DNA of 64,000 nt. Source: Paralichthys olivaceus (Eukaryota > Chordata > Actinopteri > Pleuronectiformes > Paralichthyidae). The translations under genes and the position numbers were made by a program. Within the stretch, counting starts at the first letter, position 1; every line of letters begins with the position of its first letter. The notes below the pieces were generated by a model. The model was not told the DNA's origin. It did not search any database and saw only the letters and a program-made list of their open reading frames with translations. Below are positions 1-9,222 of this stretch, one piece after another. Location of the stretch: contig NC_091100.1 in NCBI RefSeq assembly GCF_024713975.1, positions 23,263,501 through 23,327,500 of the forward strand, given 5' to 3'.

Positions 1-6
1 TGATAG

Positions 7-882
7 GCTCAGGCAAAAGATAAAGCCAGGTCCTATGAGTTCAGGAGTGAAGCAGTGCGAGGGATGCACATCACCTATCCAGCTCCAGAACCCATAGTCA
101 CCCCCAGAGCGAGAGAGGGCCTGAGAGCTGTCGTTCCCACCATCTTCCCACCCAGCACTGTCAACCGTGGAGAAAGTATACGCGTTCGCCCGCCAGAACT
201 TAGCATCCGTGAGCACCAGCAGCCGTCCCTTCAACAATCAAGTGCTCAAGGACTCATCCACGCACCCAAAAAAAGAGGCCCGAAGCCTAAGCCCCGCTTT
301 AAGGACAGTGGCTGCAGCCCTGCGGCCTCCGAGCCCCACAAGAGGAGTGCAGAAGAGCAGGTGAGCCACGGCCCTCACAAACTGGCTAAGTACCACGGGG
401 CAGAAGAGATGAGGCTGTTCAAAGTGTCACACAGATATCCAGAGAATCACGGTCACAGCCATAAACACCACCACCGACACCACCATCATCATCATCATCA
501 CCACCAACACAACAAGGAACTCTCTGGTGGAAGCTCTTACAAACAGCTCTACTCAGACCGTAGCCTGCATCCTCACAGGATGGACACAGACACACACAGA
601 ACAAAGGAGGGACCCAGCTACCTGGCACCTGCACAATTCAAGCACCAGTCCAAGATGAGCCAGAGCCTGAGTCGTCCTGCTGAGCTTCCATTCATGGAAA
701 AGCCTTACTTCTTGGACAGGCCTTCGCCGACCCGGCTCGATGACGACCTGGACGAAGTGTCATGGAGGCCCTCCCTCGGCAGCGTGGAAAAGGTCCTGGT
801 GACAGACGTGACCACCAACTTCTTAACTGTCACAATCAAGGAGAGCAGCACATCTAAAGGCTTCTTCAAAGACAAAAGATGA
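7..882 (+). CDS. cbx8: Chromobox protein 8 (Polycomb), last exon, 5' part outside window
   Basis: This is the final coding exon of a Polycomb CBX protein, a subunit of canonical PRC1 that binds H3K27me3 in the nucleus and represses transcription. A 3' splice site (AG at 5-6) precedes an open frame reading AQAKDKARSYEFRSEAVRG, which matches the region just after the chromodomain of CBX8. Then come a basic KKRGPKPKPR segment, a histidine tract (about positions 460 to 513) and the C-terminal Pc box, SVEKVLVTDVTTNFLTVTIK, ending in GFFKDKR. The ending GFFK-x-KR is typical of CBX8 rather than CBX4 or CBX6. About 291 residues are encoded here; the chromodomain exons lie to the left of the window. 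The stop is TGA at 880-882. Which teleost paralogue (a or b) cannot be told from this fragment. The His tract is longer than I recall in mammalian CBX8 and recalls the one in CBX4. Confidence 0.92.
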   Translation, partial: AQAKDKARSYEFRSEAVRGMHITYPAPEPIVTPRAREGLRAVVPTIFPPSTVNRGESIRVRPPELSIREHQQPSLQQSSAQGLIHAPKKRGPKPKPRFKDSGCSPAASEPHKRSAEEQVSHGPHKLAKYHGAEEMRLFKVSHRYPENHGHSHKHHHRHHHHHHHHHQHNKELSGGSSYKQLYSDRSLHPHRMDTDTHRTKEGPSYLAPAQFKHQSKMSQSLSRPAELPFMEKPYFLDRPSPTRLDDDLDEVSWRPSLGSVEKVLVTDVTTNFLTVTIKESSTSKGFFKDKR

Positions 883-1698
883 TTCTTTGACTGCTTTTTT
901 TTTTTTTACACCGTGAGGCTTTGTTTCTTTGATTTTCATAAGCATCATTCGGATGTCATTATTAAGCAAAGCATTTTTGTATGTAATGTTTAAAAGCAAA
1001 TAACATAATTTGCTGATGGTGGTAATGCACCTTGAAGTTGGTTGCTACCCACCAACAAACCGAACAAAAAAAGGAGAGGAAGTAAATAATGTTCATATGT
1101 GTATATATTACAAAGTCTGACATCTATTTAATGTATCGACCAAATCAAATGAAGTCCATTTTACTTCATGCATTGGTTAACATGAGTGAGTTACATGTTT
1201 CCTTTGCAGCAGCTGGCTACTTTCTGTACAGAGCTTGTGAATTTTACTATTTTGCAAATATAACTAACTAGAATGTATTTTTTTTCACTCTTATCTTTCA
1301 GCCTGATGTAAGTAATCTGTGAGAAGTGAGGCCTGGATTTTAAATCCAGTCTGTGGATTAAACATTTCTCGATAATTTGAACTGATTAGACTGAAGTTAC
1401 CTTGTTCAATTTCCTAAGGTTTATATTTAATTAAAAAAAATTGTATTAAGCACTTTGAATTCTAAAGTATTAAGAAATAATCCGTTTTTATTTGTTTGTG
1501 TTTAAAGACCGTTTGTAATGTCCCCCTAACATTTCTAATTGTGAACTAAATTTATTCACCCAACAGACACTTTAAGTTTTTTCCCCAAGTCTCATATTTA
1601 CTACATTATATTTTGAATTTCATAGAAAACCTTCGTGGAGCATTGATGTGATATGAAAATTACAAAGTTGGTGTCATTTTGCTTTTTAGACGCTTTTC

Positions 1699-1704
1699 AA
1701 TAAA
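1699..1704 (+). terminator. cbx8: Poly(A) signal of cbx8
   Basis: AATAAA occurs about 820 bases after the cbx8 stop codon, in an AT-rich 3' UTR (883 onward). It is the first canonical hexamer that is followed by a T-rich and GT-rich stretch (1705 to 1745), as expected of a cleavage site. Confidence 0.6.
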
Positions 1705-1749
1705 AACTTTGGATTCTCGCTTCTCGTTGTGCTCACATTTTTTTGTGTC

Positions 1750-3944
1750 TCTGTTCCTGCGCCGTCGGCCTTTAAAGCCTTAAAAGAAATGATGAGTTTT
1801 ATCCATCGCTGATGCCGCCAGGCCTCTAGGCCTCCACCCAAACCAACAGTTGTTTTGTCTTTAAATTTTAATTTCATGAAATCCTGTAATAGGAAAATAC
1901 GCTGTTGTTAGATAAACTAAAATAAAGCCCCCGCTGTTTGAGCGGTGGGAGTGAGAGGCCTCAGGCTTGATGAAAAAAAAAACATGGAAATGAAATGAGT
2001 TGAAACGAAGGCCCGCAACTAAACAGCCCATAGTCCTGCTGACAAGAACCTGTTTCATTTGAGTGTGTTTATTGCAGCTCGTGTCCGATCCTCACAGGCC
2101 TCAAATAGAAACAATCTGCTCTCCACCGTCATGGGGCCATAATCATTCTGTTCTGTGTATTCAGCGTCTATTCTTCCAGAAACGCGTTCATCGTATCCAT
2201 TAATTTAACCCAGGATCTTTAATTCGAGATGAAAATAGGCTGCGCACAAAAATCAATGTCACTTATACCCTGCATCTGTAACCTGAGCAGGTTTGCACTG
2301 GTCGTCCCTGCAATGGGATTTTAAAATGCATTCAAGTTTCACCTTTTATTTGTCATGTGTAAGTTAACACAGGGTCAAGATGGGTCAGCAATTAAATCAA
2401 ATAAAGTCAAAAGAGCTCGATAGAAAAACCAGTCAAATACAACGGGCCCATGAGTTCAGGAGCCCGGTGGTTAAAAGTGTTCTTCAGGCTGGTGGTGCGT
2501 GCAGCCCTGATCCCGAGTCAGCGACAACAGTGTATGTGCTGGAAGCTGCGGTCCGGAATGAGGCTGGTGCGGTATATGTCCTGGATGACCGCGAGCCTGG
2601 GCGCACATCACTTCCCGTACCAGACTGGGATGCAGCCGCTAGAGGTCCGTAAGGATGCCGGTGTTCAAACCAAATGTCACCTGTCTCACCTCTCTTATTA
2701 TTCAGGAACACCGGTCGATTCCCCCTGATCTGCCACTTACTGCTCTTCCATATTTGATTCTCTCTGACACACCAGGGCCCACAGGCTTGAAAGAGCCTTT
2801 AAATAAACAATTGAGTTCAGCATCTTCAATTCTGAAAAATGAGAGAAATGAAACGCTTCCTGTGCTTCAGTCTTTTTAATGGCAGACCTGATCCTGCTCT
2901 CTACTGATGAGTAAATCTGAAGTGATACACAAGCAGATAGAAGCACCAGGATGATCCACTCTTTTTTTTAGATTAAGCCTTTGACGTGTGGAAATGAGGC
3001 TCAACATTCATATAATAAATTATAATGAGTTGAATATGCTTTTCATCTATTAATAGAAAAGAGGTAATAGAACAAATAAAATAAAACAGCATCACCTTTG
3101 TTACCCAGATTGAAGGCACTTGTGCATTCTGATTTATTTGTAATTGTATTCACTGTTCATTCATTATGTTAGTGATACATGATATACAATTTAGAGAATA
3201 CATGTTGAAACTACTGGAAACAGCAAACTACACTGCTGCTATACAGTGAGGTTATATAAGCACAAAGCATTCATTCTGCACATGGTCGTTTCTTTTAAGG
3301 AGAAGGAGAGAGTCTCTCTGTTCTGTTTGTCAAGAGTTTTCAGTGACGCCATTGTTGAGTCCATGTTGTCACTACTGGTCCTTTACTGTGAAGAGAGAAA
3401 GTGACAGTTCAAAATAATGAGAAATGATCAGGGAAAGACACACATATATAAATACAGGATAAGGACAAGATAAATCAAAGTACTGTCTCCATCAGTTGTA
3501 GACACATTTGAAAGGAGTTATTATAAATAGGACTCATGCTCATTATTATGAAGATGAATTTATTAATGTTCCCTATTACATTAATGAGAAGCTGTTTCAA
3601 TGACACCATTGAATTAAATGAGCTGTTGTTGATTTTTGCAAAGATTGATTTAGCTTCAATGTTGATGTCTATTCACGATATTGAATAATTATTATTTAAA
3701 ACTTGTTTGTGCTTTGAATGATTTAAACAAGAAAAGTTCAAAGATATTACATGATGTGAGCATGAGTCTGAACAAGACAGGTTTCTGTGGTGTGGCACTG
3801 TTGGGCTTAAAACAAAAACATTAATCTAATTTAATGAAAATGGATGGTTGGGTTGTCATGTTTGAACATTTTTCATATATGGACACTGTGCATTTTGGGG
3901 TTTGAAGTGCTTGTCCCGAATTGCAGCGACCTTTGTCATCATCC
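1750..3944. other. Intergenic spacer between cbx8 and c17orf67 3' ends
   Basis: These two genes converge here. The stretch is mostly AT-rich and without convincing coding exons on either strand. The only island of different composition is a GC-richer block at about 2450 to 2660, listed separately as a likely LINE remnant. Confidence 0.6.
2484..2711 (-). repeat. Probable LINE ORF2 3' remnant
   Basis: Read on the minus strand, this GC-richer block contains GCATCCCAGTCTGGTACGGG followed shortly by CATCCAGGACATATACCGCA. Both resemble, from memory, the conserved 3' end of reverse transcriptase ORFs in common teleost LINEs. Open frames on both strands here are short and look like relics. It could instead be another old repeat; no full element or terminal structure is visible. 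Confidence 0.35.
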
Positions 3945-5017
3945 TCAAACGGGGTATCCGTAGTTCCTGTCACAGCGAGGGGGGCAGTGAGGATTGAGCC
4001 AGTACTCCATGTTGGTCTCCTGGGCCCTCTGATCCAGAGCCTGCATGTGCAGCAGATGCTCCTGCATGGGGACAGATGTGCATGGTTGAATAAAGACAAG
4101 GGCAAAGACAGAATGAAAATACCCTGAAAGAAACAAGAGCATGGCTGAAGAGCATGGATCCGGTTTGTTACTAAACATTTGCACAAATGAAAATGAATAC
4201 TGAGCGGGAGAATCACAGAGTCAAAGTAAAACTGCTGACTTGGAGCTATGTGTCGCTCTGCAGTCATTGTCACCATGGCAGCACAACCAAAGTGAAATTA
4301 CAGAGATGACTGGAGCTAAACATGTTTGGACTTGAACAATGATGAACGGCTGCACTCATCACAGTGAACACAATCAGGTCAGAGCAGGACAACCAAGTAT
4401 AGTGATGACACCCTTGAATTAAATGAGGTGGCTCAGATCAGCATTCAATAAAGACACATTATCAGATTTTTTTATCATTAGAGGGGAAAGGTCAAGTTTT
4501 AGTTTGAGGCTGTGAGTTCATCTCCACAATGACACACTTAATGATAAATGAAACAACATGCAACTAATGCAGCTCCACAATACCCATGGTGCATAGCAGA
4601 TATCATTTAAAATATAATATCAAATTATTAATGGGAAGATTTGATCTTTTAAAGCTGTTCTGTGACTGTTCACTATCTTTATGTTTATTAAAAGGACTTT
4701 TACTAAAATACATTTTACTGACTTAATTATGTATTATTCATTTTTTATTTGTCCTCTGACTTTTTTGTCATGTTGCTCTGACCATTTGTTGATCTGATAT
4801 GGATTTTAATTTTCATAACTGTAACTCAGAGAGTTACTCATTTAGAATTAAGTCCAAAATAAATTAGAACAAAAAATATATATATATATTATAATATATA
4901 TATATATATATGTATATATAATAAGCAACATAGAACACAATAATGTTCTTATAATTTGTCATGTATCATAACTTGCTAAGAAAGCTTGCTAATAACCTTT
5001 TCTACAGCTCCTCAACA

Positions 5018-5079
<62 letters not shown>

Positions 5080-5644
5080 TATATATGAATCTACACCTTA
5101 TATAAGATATCTGTGCTCTTTGCTCTGAATGAACCTTACCCTCATTGGCTCATCAGGGTGGCCGGCCTTCATTGGCCGATCCTGCCTCTTGCTGCGGAGC
5201 AGCTGCTTAGCAAAGCTCTCCTTGATGATAGGATTGGCATCTGAGGTAGAGAGACAGATAAGAGTTCGACAAAGAGATAAAGTATTTGCTCATACGTCTT
5301 GTGATACACACATCCAATAGTGCTGGGGAGGAAGATTCAATAGAGTTGACAAACTTAACATAAAATTGATAAAATTGTGTGTGTGTTGGCAGTTTCTTCT
5401 ATTTTTACTTCCTCTTTACAAGACCTCTGACTTATTTAGTTTTTGCTGCAAACACAACAGCCGTTTGCTTGGCAGCTGGATATTGGCTAATCAGGATAAC
5501 ATTCCTCTCAGTGGAGGCTGTGTACAGACCCATGAATAAACCTCCTCTTTCCACTATCTGCTGCTGGTGGGCTGTGGCTAACCTGATCTGTTTAGCTTGT
5601 CCATGTGAGGCTGTTTATACCAAGGCCAGAGGGAGCTGCTCTAA

Positions 5645-5681
<37 letters not shown>

Positions 5682-5687
5682 TCACAT

Positions 5688-5735
<48 letters not shown>

Positions 5736-6534
5736 GCCTCTGCAGAACGGGGACTCTCTTTCTCTGTCTCCCTCTCTCTAAACCCAGGCCTGTATTTGGA
5801 AGCATGGTATTTGGTGGAAGGTAACAAAGTGCCCATTCATCCTCCTCACTCCCCGGGGAGTCGGGCCTGTGCAGCACGTGACCCCAGTGAGCAGTGGGCT
5901 GCCTCGCTCTCCCTCTCCTGCCAGAGGGAGCTGCTGTTGAAATGAACCCAGATACAGGCCAGAGCTGACCCAGGCCCTCACAGCAACGTGGCAAAACATA
6001 TAACTCAGTCTCCAGCTGTCTCATTAAGAAAGACGAGTCACTGTGAAGATCTGTGCAGTTTCAATTTGTGTCCAAAGCCAGAATGCTGGCATGTTGATAA
6101 TCAGTCAGTTTTCAGCATGCATTCTTGCAGCTAACAAAAAAGTTATCAAGTATACATGAGATTGTAATGGCTGTAATGTAATATTGGTGCAAAACAATAG
6201 ACCTAAATGCAGCAATCGTTAAAGTAAAATTATCAATGAAACACAATCTCATATATATATAAATATATAAATGTAACTATGATATATTAGCCATGCAATA
6301 AAAGAAAGACACACTGAATTAATGCAACATTATTCTAAATGGGAGCATGCAGTTACTCTCATTATTTACTATTCCTCTTGGTTGTTTTCTGACCTAACAG
6401 ACTACAATGCACCGACTCTGCTCTGCACTACAGATCATCATGACAGCATGTTGTTCTCGTCGGGCAGAGAGTTTCCTACCTGTGTAAGTGGTCAGCAGGA
6501 CCAGGCAGAGCAAAAACACCACCAGCTTCTTCAT
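3945..6534 (-). CDS. c17orf67: C17orf67-like small secreted protein, 3 exons, 90 aa
   Basis: Three minus-strand exons join in phase: 6480-6534, 5140-5240 and 3945-4061, giving 90 residues. Exon 1 is a signal peptide (MKKLVVFLLCLVLLTTYT). Exon 2 encodes a linker with a RSKR-QDRP dibasic site at residues 34 to 41. Exon 3 ends in YWLNPHCPPRCDRNYGYPV and a TGA stop. The conserved DEPMRE junction and the WLNPHC-x-x-x-CDRN-x-x-x-PV ending fit the vertebrate C17orf67 family, whose function is not established. Splice sites are GT-AG (donors gtagga and gtaagg; acceptors cctcag and atgcag). In human the gene sits beside DGKE and TRIM25, as it does here. I infer a secreted, possibly processed peptide with two cysteines. 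Extra non-coding 5' exons could lie to the right of 6534. The 3' end was not assigned. Confidence 0.85.
4876..4921. repeat. (AT)n microsatellite
   Basis: Imperfect TA dinucleotide run within the second intron of the C17orf67-like gene. Confidence 0.9.
5018..5091. repeat. (AT)n microsatellite
   Basis: About 74 bases of almost perfect alternating AT, about 50 bases from the exon 2 donor of the C17orf67-like gene on the intron side. Confidence 0.95.
5648..5733. repeat. (TC)n followed by (CA)n microsatellite
   Basis: A CT-dinucleotide run passes into a roughly 45-base CA run. It lies in the first intron of the C17orf67-like gene and causes several spurious low-complexity open frames on both strands. 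Confidence 0.95.
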
Positions 6535-7147
6535 TTTCTACACTTGTTTTTCCTGCTTGAGCTTTCTCTGTACTGAGGTCCTGACCAGAGTCCAGTGGGG
6601 GTGAAGGGGAAAATTCTCCTCCTCCTCCTCCTCTTCCTCCTGCTCCTCCTGCACGTCACCCACAAGCTGTCCCATATACCTGCTCTTGTTACTGAGGAGA
6701 TATTTACAATAAACAGCCATCAGTGACAATGAATCTAACTCACATATCTGTAATTTATCTAGATCTACGTAAACCTCTAAAGTTTCAAAGTGGCTCTCAA
6801 ACGTTCTGGTTCATCTCCACAATCTGAAAAAAAACATCTTTAACAATCATAAAGCAACAATGGGGAAACAAAAAGAGATTGAGTTCTAATAAAGGTCAGA
6901 ATTATCGCGTCACCAAACTCCTCACATATATCATTTCGACTTACTCCATATCTTTCCTCTGGTCATCCCTCTGCTGTGGCTCTGTGTTTCTCCTGGGGGC
7001 CCATCCCCGAATTTGAGAACCACTAACCTAATGTGAGGTTGGTTGAAGCGGTGAGCATGCTGTCCACTAGATGGCAGTGTAAACATACCGTTGTGAAGGC
7101 AGTTTAAAAAATGCCTTTGGCTATAACAACAAAGACTAATGTCAAAC

Positions 7148-7201
7148 TTGGTGATGATGATGGTGATGATGATGATGATGATGATGATGCTGATGATGAT
7201 A
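7148..7201. repeat. (GAT)n trinucleotide repeat
   Basis: Imperfect GAT run with a few substitutions, in the spacer between the C17orf67-like gene and dgke. Confidence 0.9.
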
Positions 7202-7512
7202 ACGTGCGTTACAAAGTAAAATGTGGATGTGGGGGCTTTATCTACATAGAAACCAAATGACACTATATCTTAACGTTTGCTGCTTAAGAACTATTCTTTT
7301 TTAATCTGCCAGTTGGAGACCTTCTGCTTTATGAGAATACAACGACCGAGCTGCCTCTCTGACACTAATGGGCCAACAAATAAAATCTAGGAAACAGCCT
7401 TTAAAAAGTGAGTAGTCAATACAGAACATAAGAAAGAATTGAAATAGAGAAAGCACTTCATTTGTGGTGAGTTACCTCATAAACCATTCTACTAACACTA
7501 CCAACACTATAT

Positions 7513-7562
7513 ATCAGAATCAGATTCAGAAGTACTTTATTAATCCCCGTAGGGAAATTACA
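7513..7562 (-). repeat. LINE 3' tail (L2/Maui type)
   Basis: On the minus strand this reads TTTCCCTACGGGGATTAATAAAGTACTTCTGA followed by a TTCTGAT-type end. This is the 3' tail common to fish L2-like LINEs. The same tail in the opposite orientation is at 29756 to 29796. Confidence 0.6.
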
Positions 7563-9099
7563 ATTTAAAATGCCAGCATTATGTTCTTATTGTTCCTATT
7601 ATTAAAACCATAGAACATGACTAAATACCATATGATATACAGTACAGTGGGAGGAAGGGAGACAGACCATTTGAGGCCTCTGCCAGTTAACATTTCACAA
7701 AATTAGAAAACACAAAATAAACGTGCAGAACACTACGAACTAATAACAACATAATGTGAATTAAAACAGTAAATAATAAGAATGACAGCATCCAGATTAA
7801 AGCTAACGTGTTCCACAGTCTGTGTTAATATGTATCTGTCAGGTATAAATGTATACATTTATCTCGTGGTAATGGATTGGCTGCCTGCCAGTGACATGGA
7901 GGGCAGACGTCACAGTGCGTCATTCTTTCCGTTTCCGCATCTCCCCTCGCCCCGTGCACCAGCGTGCGTGTGTCCCGTGCCTTCGTGCGGACTTTAGTGA
8001 TCACTGAGCTTCTTCTTATCTGCGGCTTCAGACGCTTTTATTCCCTCATGCCATCATTATGGAATCGCGATGTAGCTCACGACGCATGCGCACTGGAGTC
8101 TGTACGTCAAGCGTTTATAATCCGAGATGATAAATAATAATGAGGTTTCATCTGTATTTACTTCCGTGTTCGCTGAGCGCGTTGGGCCCTCTCTGGTCTC
8201 CACAGTGGTTTTCATTTTCCAATTTTATTACAGTGACTATTTGCTCAAGCTATGTTTGATATTATGAGTTATATTGATAGTTATTTATTTAAAATATAAT
8301 CTTGAAAAATGAGAAGTGTCCTTGTATTAGTGGTGGAAAGTAAGTTAAGTACATTTACTTAAAGCAGGCTACTTGTACTTTATTTGAGTTTTATTTGAGA
8401 TTTTTGTGATTTAAATCTTTTTTAAATAATTAAACAAACCTAATGTGTCTTAGTTCACAATGTATTATACATATTACATATATGTTATATGTATATTAGA
8501 TGCATATTAGTTTTATATTCCAGTAGTTATTATTCCACAGCATTATTGTGCACTTGTGAAATGAAGTTTAATGTTATGGATTCACTTGTTTCATTATCAT
8601 TTAAAATACTTTCATCAGTATTTCGTTTTCATAAGAAATGCACTGTTGTTGTGTTGGTGTTTATGAAATGAAGACAGGAGAAGAATATAACTACATGTTT
8701 TAAGGAGCTTCAGCAAACGTGTTATTCACAGTATAACATGGAGGACGCTACCAACCAAGAGAAGAGGCTTACACTGGTAAAAAACAGAAACCAGTGTGGC
8801 CCTGAGGTCCCTCAGGGGTTTTAATCTGAACACAGAGAGTCAGAACTTGGTTTTTATTTCCCATGAATCATCATGACTCCTCAGATGGACCTCAGCGAAG
8901 TAAAGGAATCAGAGCAGGGGCTGTAGTCACGTGGGTTCACTGCTGTGCGGATGTGCCTGTCCTCTGTGTGGCCACCCATCTCGACGTGTAAACACTCTCT
9001 GAAGAAGCTACGTTAGCGAGTAGCTCCTGTGTTCAGCTCCACGTCGTCTCCTCTGCGCACCGAGCATCAGCCCTCAGTGTCCTGCAGGTGTGTGTCAAC

Positions 9100-9198
9100 A
9101 TGGAGGAGCCGTGCTGTGCGTCCTGTGTGCGGCCGCTGGTGTCTACAGAGCCCTCCTCCTCCTCCTCTTCCTCCTCCTCACAGCTCTCCTCTCGTTAG
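9100..9198 (+). CDS. Upstream ORF in dgke 5' leader, 32 aa
   Basis: An ATG in good context (A at -3, G at +4) opens a 32-codon frame, MEEPCCASCVRPLVSTEP then a serine run, closed by TAG at 9196-9198. It is in the same frame as dgke and stops 24 bases before the dgke start. If the leader begins upstream of it, it would be met first by scanning ribosomes and could lower dgke translation. The transcription start is not visible, so its presence in the mRNA is inferred. Confidence 0.4.
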   Translation: MEEPCCASCVRPLVSTEPSSSSSSSSSQLSSR

Positions 9199-9222
9199 CA
9201 TCCTCACCGTACAGCAGCAGCG

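Larger units (their letters stand above)
6535..9099. other. Divergent intergenic region between c17orf67 and dgke
   Basis: The C17orf67-like gene and dgke are transcribed away from this region, so both promoters should be here. It holds a GAT repeat, a LINE tail (7513 to 7562) and two CpG-richer blocks. The block at about 7890 to 8200 could be a promoter or non-coding exon of the minus-strand gene. The block at about 8920 to 9220 runs into the dgke 5' UTR. No further coding exon was recognised. Confidence 0.55.

Noticed and set aside
2380-2652. 90-codon plus-strand open frame as a gene
   Set aside because: Its GC-richer core looks like a LINE remnant read on the wrong strand; there is no splice or promoter context.
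5379-5945. 188-codon plus-strand open frame
   Set aside because: It runs through TC and CA microsatellites, has no family similarity and lies in an intron of the C17orf67-like gene.
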